Below are positions 37,610 through 48,057 of a stretch of 64,000 bases of DNA, piece after piece (position 1 is the first letter of the stretch; each line of letters begins with the position of its first letter). A program made the translations under genes and the position numbers. The notes below the pieces were generated by a model, which saw only the letters and a list, made by a program, of their open reading frames with translations, was not told the DNA's origin and made no database searches. Location: positions 124,001 through 188,000 of the forward strand of contig NZ_FOCE01000006.1 in the NCBI RefSeq assembly GCF_900110025.1, read 5' to 3'. Origin of the DNA: Gemmobacter aquatilis (GTDB taxonomy: Bacteria > Pseudomonadota > Alphaproteobacteria > Rhodobacterales > Rhodobacteraceae).

Positions 37610-38839
37610 TCAGGCCCGGCTCGGGCCGAAACCTTCCACCCAGTCGATCATGCGGGGCAGGCAGACGGTTTCAAGGTCATAGCCTTTCAGAATCGTCTCG
37701 CGCGCCTTCACCCGCAGATCGGCAAAGCGGCCCGGCGAGGCGAGGCCGCGGGTGATCATCTTGCCCCAGCCCTCGACATCGAAGAAATCCACCAGACGGC
37801 CATTCACCCCATCCTCGATCAGTTCCTGCACCGGGGCGGTGCGCGACCCGATGACGAAACAGCCCGCCGCCATCGCCTCCAGCATCGACCAGCTCAGCAC
37901 GAAGGGATAGGTGAGATAGGCGTGGACGCGGCTGACCTGCATCAGGCTGACGAAGGTCGGGTAAGGCACCTTGCCGAGGAAATGGATGCGGCCAAGATCC
38001 AGCCGGTCGCGCACCTGCGACAGGAACAGCTCTTTCCAGCTTTGGCCTGCGGCGGGTTTGCGGCCATAGCTGACATCATCGCCGCCGACGATCACCACCT
38101 GCGCCTCGGGCCGTTCGGCCAGCACATGCGGCAGGGCGCGGATGAAGGTGTGATAGCCGCGATAGGGTTCGAGATTGCGGTTCACGAAGGTCAGCACCTC
38201 GTCGCCCGCCTTCAGCACCCGCCCGTTCGGCAGGGTGACGGTGGCGGCGGGATCGGGTTTCATCACCTGCGTGTTCACCCCGTCGAAGATCACCTCGATC
38301 CGCTCGCGCAGCACGGGCGGGTAAGTGCTGGCCTGCCAGCGGGTGGGCGACAGGCCCGCATCGGCATGGACCAGCGCCTGCCCCAGATGGGCGGCACGGC
38401 CCTGCGAGATCATCACCTGATCGAAAGACGGCTTGTCGAATTCGGGATCGAAGCCGACATCGGCGCCGCGGCCCTTGTAGTAGAATTCGGCATAGACCAG
38501 CATCTTCGCCTCGGGCCAGACTTCCTTGAGGAACAGCGTCTCGCCCCAGCCGGAATGGCCGAAGATCACATCGGGGATATAGCCCTTTTCACGCAGTTGC
38601 AGCGCAGCGCGGGCGACGGTCACGCCCCGGTCGCTCATCTGCGTGTAGTTGCGGCCAAGGCGGCAGGCGGCGGGATCGGGGGCGGTGGCGGTGTGCTTGT
38701 ATTTCACCACCGGAATGGCCGAGGCCCGCGTGTTGGTGGCATCGGTCAGGGCCAGGCAGTCATGGCCGCGCGCCTGCAAGGCCGGGGCCAGATGCAGGAA
38801 CTGGCCGGGAAAGTTCTGGTGAACGAACAGGATTTTCAT
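37610..38839 (-). CDS. Glycosyltransferase family 4 protein
   Basis: A GT-B-fold, retaining glycosyltransferase of 409 residues. It begins MKILFVHQNFPGQFLHLAPAL; the C-terminal GT1-type nucleotide-sugar site includes TYPFVLSWSMLEAMAAGCFVIGS and the E-x7-E-like APVQELIEDGVNG. Likely adds a sugar to a surface glycan; substrate unknown. ATG 38839 has AAAGG upstream. It follows yejF by only 10 bases, so it is probably on the yej transcript. Confidence 0.85.
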   Translation of the reverse strand: MKILFVHQNFPGQFLHLAPALQARGHDCLALTDATNTRASAIPVVKYKHTATAPDPAACRLGRNYTQMSDRGVTVARAALQLREKGYIPDVIFGHSGWGETLFLKEVWPEAKMLVYAEFYYKGRGADVGFDPEFDKPSFDQVMISQGRAAHLGQALVHADAGLSPTRWQASTYPPVLRERIEVIFDGVNTQVMKPDPAATVTLPNGRVLKAGDEVLTFVNRNLEPYRGYHTFIRALPHVLAERPEAQVVIVGGDDVSYGRKPAAGQSWKELFLSQVRDRLDLGRIHFLGKVPYPTFVSLMQVSRVHAYLTYPFVLSWSMLEAMAAGCFVIGSRTAPVQELIEDGVNGRLVDFFDVEGWGKMITRGLASPGRFADLRVKARETILKGYDLETVCLPRMIDWVEGFGPSRA

Positions 38840-38849
38840 CAAGGGCCTT

Positions 38850-40433
38850 TCAGCCGCCAAATGCTGCGGCCATCAGGGTTTTCGTGTAATCGGTCTGCGG
38901 CGCGTCAAAGATCGCGCGGCTGTCGCCCGCCTCGACCACATCGCCGTTCCGCATCACCATCACCTTGTGCGACAGTGCACGCACCACACGCAAGTCATGG
39001 CTGATGAACAGATAGGCGAGGCCGTATTTGCGTTGCAGATCGCGCAACAGATCGACGATCTGCACCTGCACCGTCATGTCCAGCGCCGAGGTGGGTTCGT
39101 CCAGCACCACGAATTTCGGGCGCAGGATCATGGCGCGGGCAATGGCGATGCGCTGGCGCTGGCCGCCGGAAAATTCGTGCGGGTAGCGGCCCATCGCGGC
39201 GGGGTCCAACCCCACCTCGGCCATGATCTCGGCCACCATCTGCCGCCGGTCCCGGCCCGGTTCGACGCCATGCACACCCAGACCTTCGGCGATGATCTGT
39301 TCCACCGTCATGCGGGGCGACAGGCTGCCGTAAGGGTCTTGGAACACGATCTGCATGTCGCGGCGCAGGGCGCGCAGTTCGGCGCCGCCGGTGGCCGTGA
39401 TCGGGCGGCCCAGATAGGCGATGCCACCCTCAGACGGGATCAGCCGCAGCAGCGCCAGCCCCAGCGTGGTCTTGCCCGAGCCGCTTTCGCCCACGATGCC
39501 CAGCGTTTCCCCGGCGCGGATCGACAGGCTGGCATCGTTCACCGCCTTCACATGGCCGCTGACCCGGCGCATCAGCCCGCTATGGATGGGGAACCAGACC
39601 TTCAGATGATCGGCGCGCAGGATTTCCGGCGCGGCAGCGGGCACCGGATCGGGCAGGCCCTTGGCCTCGGCCGCCAGCAGTTTGCGGGTATAGGGGTGCT
39701 GCGGGTTGGCGAAGATGTCCGCCGCCGGGCCTTGTTCGACGATCTCGCCGCCCTGCATCACGCAGACACGATCCGCGATGCGACGCACGATGCCAAGGTC
39801 ATGGGTGATGAACAGCAGGCTCAACCCCTCGCGCGCTTTCAGGTCGGCCAGCAGATCAAGGATCTGCGCCTGAATGGTGACATCCAGCGCGGTGGTGGGT
39901 TCATCGGCGATCAGCAGTTCGGGGCCATTGGCCAGCGCCATGGCGATCATCACCCGCTGACGCTGCCCGCCTGACAGTTGGTGCGGATAGGCGGTCAGGC
40001 GGCTTTCGGCATCGCGGATGCCGACCTTGTTCAACAGATCGAGGATGCGGGCGCGCGCCGCCGCCCCTTTCAGCCCCTGATGCAGGGCAAGGCTTTCGCC
40101 CAACTGCCGTTCGATGGTGTGCAGCGGGTTGAGCGAGGTCATCGGCTCTTGAAAGATGAAGCTGATGTCATTGCCCCGGATGCGGCGCAGCGCGGGTTCC
40201 GGCGCGCCGATCATCTGGGTGCCGCTATAGGTGACAGAGCCGCTGATCTGCGCGGAATCGGGCAGCAGCGCCACGGTGGACAGCGCGGTGACCGATTTGC
40301 CCGAGCCGCTTTCGCCCACCAGCGCCACGGTTTCGCCCTTGCCCACGGTGAAGCTGACATTCTTCACCGCATGGATCTCGCGCCCGTCCTGCCGGAAGCG
40401 GATGTTCAGGTTTTCGACGGCGAGGACGCTCAT
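38850..40433 (-). CDS. yejF: Peptide ABC transporter ATP-binding protein, two fused ATPase domains
   Basis: The energising subunit of a YejABEF-type peptide importer. 527 residues with two complete ABC domains: Walker A GESGSGKS twice (about 37 and 315), signature LSGGQRQR and FSGGQRQR, and Walker B LLIADEPTTALD and FVVLDEPTSALD. Each domain has the oligopeptide-type C-terminal extension. Its ATG overlaps the yejE stop (ATGA), so the two are translationally coupled. Confidence 0.94.
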   Translation of the reverse strand: MSVLAVENLNIRFRQDGREIHAVKNVSFTVGKGETVALVGESGSGKSVTALSTVALLPDSAQISGSVTYSGTQMIGAPEPALRRIRGNDISFIFQEPMTSLNPLHTIERQLGESLALHQGLKGAAARARILDLLNKVGIRDAESRLTAYPHQLSGGQRQRVMIAMALANGPELLIADEPTTALDVTIQAQILDLLADLKAREGLSLLFITHDLGIVRRIADRVCVMQGGEIVEQGPAADIFANPQHPYTRKLLAAEAKGLPDPVPAAAPEILRADHLKVWFPIHSGLMRRVSGHVKAVNDASLSIRAGETLGIVGESGSGKTTLGLALLRLIPSEGGIAYLGRPITATGGAELRALRRDMQIVFQDPYGSLSPRMTVEQIIAEGLGVHGVEPGRDRRQMVAEIMAEVGLDPAAMGRYPHEFSGGQRQRIAIARAMILRPKFVVLDEPTSALDMTVQVQIVDLLRDLQRKYGLAYLFISHDLRVVRALSHKVMVMRNGDVVEAGDSRAIFDAPQTDYTKTLMAAAFGG

Positions 40434-41536
40434 TGAAAGGTTTTCCTCGGGTCGAAGGCATCGCGCACGCCTTCAAAGATGAAGACCAGCAGCGACAGCA
40501 TCAGGGCGAAGGTGAAGAAGGCGGTGAAGGCCAGCCAGGGCGCTTGCAGGTTCTGCTTGGCCTGTTGGGTCAGCTCGCCCAGCGAGGGCGCCGAGGCGGG
40601 CAGGCCGAAGCCGAGAAAATCCAGCGCGGCCAGGCTGCCGATGGCGCCGGTGACCAGAAAGGGCATCATGGTCAGCGTAGCGACCATGGCATTGGGCAGC
40701 ACATGGCGGAACATGATGACGCGATCCTTCACCCCCAAGGCGCGGGCGGCGCGGACATATTCAAAGTTGCGCGCCCGCAGGAATTCGGCCCGCACCACGC
40801 CGATCAGCGAGGTCCAGCCGAACACCACCATCAGCGCGATCAGCATCCAGAAGCTCATCTGCCAGATCGCACCGACGATGATGATGACGTAAAGCGTGGG
40901 CGTGGCACCCCAGATCTCGATCACGCGCTGGAACACCAGATCCACCCAGCCGCCGAAATAGCCCTGCACCGCCCCCGCCGCGATGCCGATCACGCTTGTC
41001 AGCGCCGTGACGATCAGCGCGAAGGCGACCGACAGGCGGAAGCCATAGATCACCCGCGCCAGCACGTCGCGCGCGGTGTCATCGGTGCCCAGCCAGTGTC
41101 TGGCATCGGGGGCCGACGGTGCCGCGCCGCCAATGTCGTTGATCGTGGTGAAACTGTAGGGGATCGGCGCCCAGACGATCCAGCCGGGGGTGATGGGCTG
41201 GCCTGCGACGCTGCCGGTTTGCGCCTCGGCCAGCACGCCTTCCGGGTCATCCCAGCAGGCCTCGGACCCTTGGGCGACGATCAGGCATTGCACCTCGGGG
41301 TCGCGATAGGTCGCCTCGGTCTGGAAATCGCCCCCGAAGGCGGTTTCGGGATAGAATTTCAGGAAGGGCGTGTAAAACTCGCCCTTGTGGCTGACCAGAA
41401 GGGGTTTGTCATTGGCCAGAAGCTCGGCAAACAGGGTCACGCCGAACAGCAGGGCGAAGATCATCAAGGACCAATAGGCGCGGCGATTGGCCTTGAAATT
41501 GCGCCAGCGGCGCTGGTTGAGCGGGGAAAGTGCCAT
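40430..41536 (-). CDS. yejE: Peptide ABC transporter permease YejE
   Basis: An inner-membrane permease of 368 residues. It has one N-terminal helix (SLMIFALLFGVTLFAELLAN), a large periplasmic insertion of roughly 120 residues typical of YejE, then five helices with the permease EAA-type loop (EYVRAARALGVKDRVIMFRH). It starts 3 bases after yejB, with GGAGGGG as ribosome site inside the yejB end. Confidence 0.94.
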   Translation of the reverse strand: MALSPLNQRRWRNFKANRRAYWSLMIFALLFGVTLFAELLANDKPLLVSHKGEFYTPFLKFYPETAFGGDFQTEATYRDPEVQCLIVAQGSEACWDDPEGVLAEAQTGSVAGQPITPGWIVWAPIPYSFTTINDIGGAAPSAPDARHWLGTDDTARDVLARVIYGFRLSVAFALIVTALTSVIGIAAGAVQGYFGGWVDLVFQRVIEIWGATPTLYVIIIVGAIWQMSFWMLIALMVVFGWTSLIGVVRAEFLRARNFEYVRAARALGVKDRVIMFRHVLPNAMVATLTMMPFLVTGAIGSLAALDFLGFGLPASAPSLGELTQQAKQNLQAPWLAFTAFFTFALMLSLLVFIFEGVRDAFDPRKTFQ

Positions 41537-41539
41537 GGA

Positions 41540-42706
41540 TCAGCCCCTCCGCTCGAAATCAATGCGGGGATCGACCCAGACATACATCAGATCCGACAGG
41601 ATGCCGACGGCCAGCCCCATCAGGCCAAAGATGAACAGCGTGCCGAACAGCACCGGATAATCGCGCGCCACCGCCGCCTCGAACCCCAGCCGGCCCAGAC
41701 CGTCGAGCGAGAAGATGGTTTCGATGATCAGCGACGAGCCGAAGAAGACGCTGATGAAGATCGCCGGGAAGCCTGCGATGACGATCAGCATGGCATTGCG
41801 GAACACATGGCCATAGAGCACGCGCGATTCCGACAGGCCCTTGGCGCGGGCGGTCATCACATATTGCTTGCGGATTTCATCAAGAAAGCTGTTCTTGGTC
41901 AGCAGCGTCAGCGTGGCAAAGCTGGAAATGGTGGAGGCGATGACCGGCAGCGCCATGTGCCACGCGTAATCCAGCGCCTTGGCGGGCAGGCTCAGGCTCT
42001 CCCAATTGTCCGAGGTCAGGCCGCGCAGGGGGAACCACTGGTAGTATGACCCACCCGCGAACACCACCAGCAGCACGATGGCGAACAAAAAGCCGGGGAT
42101 GGCATAGCCCACGATGATCGCGGCAGAGGTCCATGTATCGAAGGAAGACCCGTCCTTCACCGCCTTGCGGATGCCCAGCGGGATGGAAATCAGATACGCG
42201 ATCAGCGTCGACCACAGGCCGAGGCTGATCGACACCGGCATCTTTTCCAGCACCAGATCGACCACGCCGATCGACCGGAAATAGCTTTCGCCAAAATCGA
42301 AGCGCAGGTAGTTGCCCATCATGATGCCGAACCGTTCCAGCAGCGGAATGGGTTCCTTGTGACATTCGGGCGATTTGGTGGTGGCGGGGCCGGTATAGCC
42401 CGGCGCGCAGACGATACGGGCAAAGCCGAACTGCGCCTCCAGATCATCAATGAAATCGGGGGGCAACCCGCGCCCGCCGATATAGCCCGAATCGCCGCCC
42501 GCCTCGCCCGCCTGCTCGGCCCCGGCCCCGGCATCGCCGCCGCTGCCGGAAATCGAGGAAAACGCATCGCCCGAACCTTCCAGCCGCGCCAGCACCTGTT
42601 CGACCGGGCCACCGGGCACGAATTGCGTAAGGGTGAAGTTGATCAGCATGATCCCGAACAGCGTCGGGATCATCAGCAGGATCCGGCGGAGGATGTAAGC
42701 TCCCAT
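41540..42706 (-). CDS. yejB: Peptide ABC transporter permease YejB
   Basis: An inner-membrane permease of 388 residues starting [21 protein letters not shown] Gly/Ser/Asp/Ala-rich stretch (about 46-80) between the first helix and the family block [14 protein letters not shown] is unusually low in complexity. The EAA-type loop [20 protein letters not shown] precedes the last helices. No clear ribosome site precedes the ATG. 16 bases downstream of yejA. Confidence 0.93.
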   Translation of the reverse strand: MGAYILRRILLMIPTLFGIMLINFTLTQFVPGGPVEQVLARLEGSGDAFSSISGSGGDAGAGAEQAGEAGGDSGYIGGRGLPPDFIDDLEAQFGFARIVCAPGYTGPATTKSPECHKEPIPLLERFGIMMGNYLRFDFGESYFRSIGVVDLVLEKMPVSISLGLWSTLIAYLISIPLGIRKAVKDGSSFDTWTSAAIIVGYAIPGFLFAIVLLVVFAGGSYYQWFPLRGLTSDNWESLSLPAKALDYAWHMALPVIASTISSFATLTLLTKNSFLDEIRKQYVMTARAKGLSESRVLYGHVFRNAMLIVIAGFPAIFISVFFGSSLIIETIFSLDGLGRLGFEAAVARDYPVLFGTLFIFGLMGLAVGILSDLMYVWVDPRIDFERRG

Positions 42707-42722
42707 AGGAGTATTCTGGCCC

Positions 42723-44636
42723 TTATTTCAACGCGCCCGCAGCCTTGAGCGCAGCGGCCTTTTCGGGGTTATACCACCAGAAATCCATCTCTCCCAGCGC
42801 ATAGGGGGGCAGGGTTTCGGGGTGTTCATACATGTCGAAATAGGCAACCGTGTGGGTGTTCTTGAACCATTGCGGCACCCAGAACCGCTGCGCGCGCAGC
42901 ACGCGGTCCAGCGCCATGGTGGCCACGGTCAGCTCGTCCTTGGTCTTGGCGGCCAGAACCACCTCGGTCAGCTTGTCCACCGCCGGGTTCTTCAGCCCCA
43001 TCAGGTTGAAGGCCGACACATCGGCGGTTTCCGACCCGTAATATTGCTTGAGTTCCGAGCCCGAGAAATAGCCCGACCGCGCATTGCCGACGATCATGTC
43101 GAAATCATAGGCGGGCGGGCGGGTGCGGCTTTCCATCTGCGCCTGATCGACATGGGTGTTCACCGCATCGACGCCCAGCGCGCGCAGGTTTTCGACATAG
43201 GGGTTGATCACGCGGTCAAAGGCCGGATCGTCGTTCAGGATCGACAGTTTCAGAACCTCGCCCTTGGCATTGCGGCGCAGCCCGTCCGGGCCGACGGCCC
43301 AACCGGCCTCGTCCAGCAGGGCCGAGGCTTTGCGCAGATTGCCGCGATCCAGTTGCCGGTCGCCCGACACCGGGGCCATCACGGGGTCGTCGGTCAGGAT
43401 GCTGGCGGGCAGCAGCCCCTCGTCCACCAGCGGTTTCAGGATCGCCTGTTCTTCCGCCGAGGGCGCGCCGGTGGCGGCCAGCCACGAGTTTTCCCAGACC
43501 GAATTGATCCGGGCATACAGCCCGTAGAACAGCGTCTTGTTCGACCATTCGAAGTTGAACATCAGGCCCATCGCCTCGCGCACCTTCGGATCTTGCAGAT
43601 GCGGGCGGCGCAGGTTGAACAGGAAGCCCTGCCCCGAGGCCTTGGTGCCATTGGGCAGTTCGGCCTTCACCACATGCCCCGCGCCAACCGCCGGGAAGTC
43701 ATAGGAGGTGGACCATTGCTTGGCCGAGTTTTCGTTGCGGAAGGTATAGGCGCCGGATTTGAACGCCTCGAACGCCGCCGAGCCATCGGCGAAATATTCA
43801 AGGCGCAGCGTGTCGAAATTCGCCGTGCCCTTCATCAGCGGCAGATCCTTGCCCCAGTAATCAGGGTTGCGCTTGAAGACGAGCGTGCGGCCCGTCTCCA
43901 TCCGGTCGAACATATAGGGGCCGGAGCCGATATAGGGCGTGAGGAAACTTTCTTCGAGGTCCAGCTTGTCGCGGTCGAACTGCGCTTTCGACAGCACCGG
44001 CAGACCGCCGACATCGGCGGGCAGATCGCGGGTCGGGATGCCGGGCTTGAAGGTGAATTTCACCTTGTGCGGCCCAAGGATTTCGACGCCTTCCACCTGC
44101 TGACCAAAGACAGTGCGGAAATCGGTCAGGCCCTTTTCCAGAAAGGTGTGGAAGGAAAAGGCCACATCCTCGGCGGTCAGCGGTGTGCCGTCCGAGAATG
44201 TCGCTTCTGGGCGCAGGTTGAAGATCACCCAAGAGCGGTCTTCGGGATATTCCAGCGTTTCGCACAGCAGGCAGTAGGCGGCGCCAATCTCGTCGGCGGT
44301 GCCCGCAAGGAGGGTTTCCAGCATGATCGACGACAGCGCCCCGGCCCGGCCCTTGACCGAGAAGGGGTTCATCGAATCAAAGCCGCCCATCGTCCATTCG
44401 CTGATCTCGCCGCCCTTGGGGGCATCGGGGTTGACGTAATCCAGATGCTTGAAATCGGCAGGGTATTTCAGATCGCCGAAGGTGGAGATGCCGTGGGCCA
44501 CGATGACCTTTTCTTCGGCGCGCGCCAGCGTGGCGCCAAGCCCCAGCGCCAGCAGCGCCATCCCCGCCCCGAGCCATGGCCGGACCCCGGCCTGACGGGA
44601 AAGGCGGGCGGTCTGCGCGCGGGCGGTTCGGGTCAT
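42723..44636 (-). CDS. yejA: Periplasmic peptide-binding protein (SBP family 5)
   Basis: The solute-binding component of the importer; in enteric bacteria the Yej system takes up microcin C and other peptides. 637 residues with a long N-terminal signal (charged start, hydrophobic [18 protein letters not shown], cleavage about residue 40) and the family 5 signature region [17 protein letters not shown] 44636 has AGGAG 6 bases upstream; the frame further upstream runs antisense into the cytochrome gene and is rejected. First gene of yejABEF. Confidence 0.93.
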   Translation of the reverse strand: MTRTARAQTARLSRQAGVRPWLGAGMALLALGLGATLARAEEKVIVAHGISTFGDLKYPADFKHLDYVNPDAPKGGEISEWTMGGFDSMNPFSVKGRAGALSSIMLETLLAGTADEIGAAYCLLCETLEYPEDRSWVIFNLRPEATFSDGTPLTAEDVAFSFHTFLEKGLTDFRTVFGQQVEGVEILGPHKVKFTFKPGIPTRDLPADVGGLPVLSKAQFDRDKLDLEESFLTPYIGSGPYMFDRMETGRTLVFKRNPDYWGKDLPLMKGTANFDTLRLEYFADGSAAFEAFKSGAYTFRNENSAKQWSTSYDFPAVGAGHVVKAELPNGTKASGQGFLFNLRRPHLQDPKVREAMGLMFNFEWSNKTLFYGLYARINSVWENSWLAATGAPSAEEQAILKPLVDEGLLPASILTDDPVMAPVSGDRQLDRGNLRKASALLDEAGWAVGPDGLRRNAKGEVLKLSILNDDPAFDRVINPYVENLRALGVDAVNTHVDQAQMESRTRPPAYDFDMIVGNARSGYFSGSELKQYYGSETADVSAFNLMGLKNPAVDKLTEVVLAAKTKDELTVATMALDRVLRAQRFWVPQWFKNTHTVAYFDMYEHPETLPPYALGEMDFWWYNPEKAAALKAAGALK

Positions 44637-44754
44637 GCGGGGCTCCTGTGCCTGGGCCGGTTTGCTGCGGCTTTGGGCAGGGAGAGTAGCGGAAAATCCC
44701 GCCCTCTCAAGGCGCGAATGCGTGAAAGCGGCGGGGCGGGGCGCACAAAAGCAA

Positions 44755-44778
44755 AGGGCCGCCCCTTGGGGCGGCCCT
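44755..44778. terminator. Terminator after the membrane cytochrome c gene
   Basis: AGGGCCGCCCC-TT-GGGGCGGCCCT is a perfect 11-bp stem with a T-rich side on the minus strand (CTTTGCTTTTG). It ends the cytochrome transcript ahead of yejA. Confidence 0.9.
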
Positions 44779-44803
44779 GAAATCGGATCCGGCGCTGGCA
44801 GAA

Positions 44804-45319
44804 TTATTGCAGCGTCGAGAGATACTTGATGACATTGGCCCGGTCTTCGACCTTGGGCAGACCGGCGAAGGACATCTTGGTGCCCGGCGCATAGCCTTTC
44901 GGGCTGGTCAGGAAAGCGTCCAGCTTGGCGGGTTCCCAGCTTTCGGCAGCCATGGCAACCAGCGCATCGGAATAGCCGAAGCCCGCGCTCGACGCTTTGG
45001 CGCGGCCCACGACACCGTTCAGGTGCGGGCCGGTGGCATCGGCGCCGTCCAGCTTGTGGCAGGCCTTGCACTTGGCAAACACCTTTTCGCCTGCGGCGGC
45101 ATCGGCCGAGGCATAGACTTCATCGAAGCTCGGGCCGGCTTCGGCGGTGGCTTCCGTCGCGGCGCCTTCCACCGGAATCACATAGGCCTGCGTTTCTTCG
45201 CCGCCATGGCCGCCTTCCATGGAATACAGGCCATCTGCGGCCCAGTTACCCAGAAGGAACACCAGAAGCGACCCGCAGACCGCGCCCAGCACCTTCGTTG
45301 ATGTCATCGTGTCGAACAT
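44804..45319 (-). CDS. Membrane-anchored cytochrome c (cytochrome cy type)
   Basis: A monoheme class I cytochrome c tethered by its uncleaved N-terminal helix ([19 protein letters not shown], about 10-28), followed by an Ala/Glu-rich flexible linker (to about 62), then the heme domain with CKACHK (about 84-89) and axial Met in [10 protein letters not shown]. This is the Rhodobacter cytochrome cy layout, which carries electrons from bc1 to the oxidases (including cbb3) or a reaction centre. 171 residues. Ribosome site AGGA 6 bases before the ATG. Confidence 0.92.
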   Translation of the reverse strand: MFDTMTSTKVLGAVCGSLLVFLLGNWAADGLYSMEGGHGGEETQAYVIPVEGAATEATAEAGPSFDEVYASADAAAGEKVFAKCKACHKLDGADATGPHLNGVVGRAKASSAGFGYSDALVAMAAESWEPAKLDAFLTSPKGYAPGTKMSFAGLPKVEDRANVIKYLSTLQ

Positions 45320-45440
45320 GTCGCGTCCTACTTTGGCTTGTCGCTGTGGGGGCTTCTATCCGCTTCCCCCCTCATGTTTCAAGGTGTAGTAGCGCCTCAG
45401 ACTGCGCAAATGCGGCGAAATGACCACGGAGTGTGACATC

Positions 45441-46274
45441 ATGGCAGGGCGGATCTCGTTTCAGGGCGAACTCGGCTCCTATTCTCATCAGGCCTGCCGT
45501 CAGGCGCGGCCGGGAATGGATGTGCTGCCGTGCCGCACCTTCGAGGATGCAATCGAGGCTTGCCGCGCCGGTGAGGCCGATCTGGCGATGCTGCCGGTGG
45601 AAAATTCGACCTATGGCCGGGTGGCCGACATCCATTCGCTGCTGCCCGGATCGGGGCTGCGCATCGTGGACGAGGCCTTTGTGCGGGTGCATATCAACCT
45701 GCTGGCGCTGCCGGGCACGCCGATCGGCGAGGTGACGCAGGCCATGAGCCATACGGTGCTGCTGGGCCAGTGCCGCAAATTCCTGAAAGAGCACAACCTG
45801 CGCGCCGTGGCGGGGGCCGATACCGCCGGGTCTGCCAAGATCGTGGCCGAGAAAGGCGAGCGGTCGATGGGCGCGCTGGCCTCGGAACTCGCGGGCGAGA
45901 TCTACGGGCTGGACGTGCTGGCCCGCCATATCGAGGATCAGGCGAACAACACCACCCGCTTCCTTGTGATGTCGCGCGAAATCGACATGGCCCGGCGCGG
46001 CCCGGGCAAGATGATGACCACCTTCACCTTCCGGGTGCGCAACATTCCGGCGGCGCTGTACAAGGCGCTGGGGGGCTTTGCCACCAATGGCATCAACATG
46101 ACCAAGCTGGAAAGCTATATGGTGGGCGGCAGCTTCACCGCGACCGAGTTCTATGCCGATATCGAGGGCCATCCCGAGGATGCCAATGTCGCGCTGGCAC
46201 TGGAAGAGCTGCGCTATTTCACCAGCACCCATGACATTCTGGGCGTCTATCCCGCCGACCCCAGCCGTCACTGA
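45441..46274 (+). CDS. pheA: Prephenate dehydratase
   Basis: It converts prephenate to phenylpyruvate in phenylalanine synthesis. The catalytic domain starts ISFQGELGSYSHQA; the active-site motif NNTTRFLVM is near residue 170. A C-terminal ACT domain (TTFTFRVRNIPAALYKALGGF ... KLESYMVGG) gives phenylalanine feedback control. There is no chorismate mutase domain. ATG 45441 is preferred (GGAG 9 bases upstream) over ATG 45420; 277 residues. Confidence 0.96.
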   Translation: MAGRISFQGELGSYSHQACRQARPGMDVLPCRTFEDAIEACRAGEADLAMLPVENSTYGRVADIHSLLPGSGLRIVDEAFVRVHINLLALPGTPIGEVTQAMSHTVLLGQCRKFLKEHNLRAVAGADTAGSAKIVAEKGERSMGALASELAGEIYGLDVLARHIEDQANNTTRFLVMSREIDMARRGPGKMMTTFTFRVRNIPAALYKALGGFATNGINMTKLESYMVGGSFTATEFYADIEGHPEDANVALALEELRYFTSTHDILGVYPADPSRH

Positions 46275-46318
46275 ACGCCCCCTGCCCCGCTGGCCAGCCC
46301 CGGTCAGGTTGACCCCGC

Positions 46319-46792
46319 TCAGCGCCGCGGCGCGGCGCGGTGGCGTTCTTCGATCTCGTGGCAGATCTGGGCGATGCGCGTTTCAAACTTGCGCTCCACC
46401 TTGCCCTTGGCCAGTTTCATCGACTGCAGCAACAGCCGCGACGCCAGCGTGCGCGGCTTCACTTCGGTTGCGAAGGAAACCCGGGTGCGGCGGGCCGAAA
46501 GCTCCACAAAATCAAGGCTGAAGCTGCCTTCAAAAGCACTGGTGGAATAGGTGAAGGCCAGGATATTGGGCGCTTCGATCTGTGAAAGCTTGACGGTCAC
46601 ACGGCGCGGCTTGCCGCGATAGTCGAACCCCACCACCCAAGCCATGCCCGGCCCCGGCGTGCTCAGCCGGTCAACCCGCGTTACCTCGGCCCCGCGCCGC
46701 AGCACGGCGCGTTCCCAGGCGTCGGTATCGGCGAAGGCCTGGAACACGGTGGCCAGCGGCGCCTCGATGTCTTCACGCGTCGAAAGTTTCAT
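46319..46792 (-). CDS. SRPBCC (START-like) family protein
   Basis: A 157-residue helix-grip protein: MKLSTREDIEAPLATVFQAFADTDAWE is the usual polyketide-cyclase/coenzyme-Q-binding-like start, followed by beta strands and a long C-terminal helix rich in basic residues. It may bind a hydrophobic ligand; none can be named. Convergent with pheA, 44 bases apart. Confidence 0.82.
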   Translation of the reverse strand: MKLSTREDIEAPLATVFQAFADTDAWERAVLRRGAEVTRVDRLSTPGPGMAWVVGFDYRGKPRRVTVKLSQIEAPNILAFTYSTSAFEGSFSLDFVELSARRTRVSFATEVKPRTLASRLLLQSMKLAKGKVERKFETRIAQICHEIEERHRAAPRR

Positions 46793-46849
46793 GCCCCGCC
46801 CTGTTTTTCCATAGGCTTGCCGCCCTGTTTTCGCTGCCTGTTCATCCCC

Positions 46850-47806
46850 TCAATCCAGCCGATCCGCAAGCCAGTTTGCAAGCAGGAAATGGGCAATCGC
46901 GCCCTTGCGGGCCGGTTTCACCCGGGGGTGTTCGCCCGCCATCGCGGCCAGAACCTCTTCGCGGCTGAGCCAGAGCGCGTCTTCCAGCTCCGCCGGATCG
47001 AGGGTGATCGTGTCATCCAGCGCCTCGGCGGCGCAGCCCAGCATCAGCGAGGCCGGGAAGGGCCAGGGCTGGCTGGCCAGATAGCGCACGGCGCCAAGGC
47101 GGATGCCCGCCTCCTCCATCACCTCGCGGCGCACGGCGGCTTCGATGGTTTCACCCGGTTCGATGAACCCGGCAAGGCAGGAATACATCCCTTCGGGCCA
47201 GCCGGGCGAGCGGCCCAGCAGCACACGGTTGCCCCGGGTGACCAGCATGATGACCACCGGGTCGGTGCGCGGAAAATGCTGGGCGCCGCAGGCCGGGCAA
47301 GTGCGCTGCCAGCCCGCCTGCGCCACCTCCGACCGCGCGCCACAGGTGGCGCAGAAGCCATGGCTGCGATGCCAGTGCAGGATGGCGCGGGCGGTGGCGG
47401 CCAGTTCGGCCTCGCGGGGGGACAGAAGGGTCATGCAGGCGCGCAACTCGGCAAACACCCAATCGCCGGGCAAGGCGGGGTGGGTCTGTTGCGAGGAATC
47501 GAGGAACCCCTGCTCCACCGCCTCGGCCCCGGCTTCGGGGCTCCAGTCCGATATATCCTGCGCAAAGCGCGGGGTCGTGCCGTCCAGCCCCAGAAACACT
47601 GGCGCAGCTACCGCATGGGCCAGCGCCGGATGCGCTGCGGGCAGCCAGCCCAGCCCCGCATCGCCCGCCAGCAGCGGCTTGCCCCGCCAGACCGGCAGCA
47701 CGCGGCCTTCGGCCAGCAGCCGCGCCTGCGCTGCGGCATCACCGCGCAGCGCCGCCGCCCGGTCCAGCCCCGACCCGCCGAAAGTTACCGTTTCCGCATG
47801 GCGCAT
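46850..47806 (-). CDS. nudC: NAD(+) diphosphatase / RNA decapping hydrolase NudC
   Basis: It hydrolyses NAD(H) and removes NAD caps from RNA. 318 residues: an N-terminal domain, a zinc ribbon CATCGA ... CPACGAQHFPR (about 167-190), the Nudix box GFIEPGETIEAAVRREVMEEAG, and the NudC-specific SQPWPFPASLM motif after it. ATG 47806 has GGAGG 6 bases upstream. Confidence 0.95.
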   Translation of the reverse strand: MRHAETVTFGGSGLDRAAALRGDAAAQARLLAEGRVLPVWRGKPLLAGDAGLGWLPAAHPALAHAVAAPVFLGLDGTTPRFAQDISDWSPEAGAEAVEQGFLDSSQQTHPALPGDWVFAELRACMTLLSPREAELAATARAILHWHRSHGFCATCGARSEVAQAGWQRTCPACGAQHFPRTDPVVIMLVTRGNRVLLGRSPGWPEGMYSCLAGFIEPGETIEAAVRREVMEEAGIRLGAVRYLASQPWPFPASLMLGCAAEALDDTITLDPAELEDALWLSREEVLAAMAGEHPRVKPARKGAIAHFLLANWLADRLD

Positions 47807-48057
47807 GACATCCCTCCGCCTCTGGTGGTGCAAGCTGTGCCATGGGCGGCAAGTGGTTGCAAATGCTCAGATGATCGACGATGAATTGCGCTGCGGCTCG
47901 CAAAGCGCCCCCGGGCGGCCCCGGCCCCTGCCAGGGCTGTGGCCCGGTCGCTGCAGCGGCAGGGATACGAGGCTAAAGTCGATATGGAATCTCCGCCTCT
48001 GGTTGTATCCTGTACCAACTGGCGCCTGTTGCGCCCTGCCTGACAGAGGTGCCCCGA

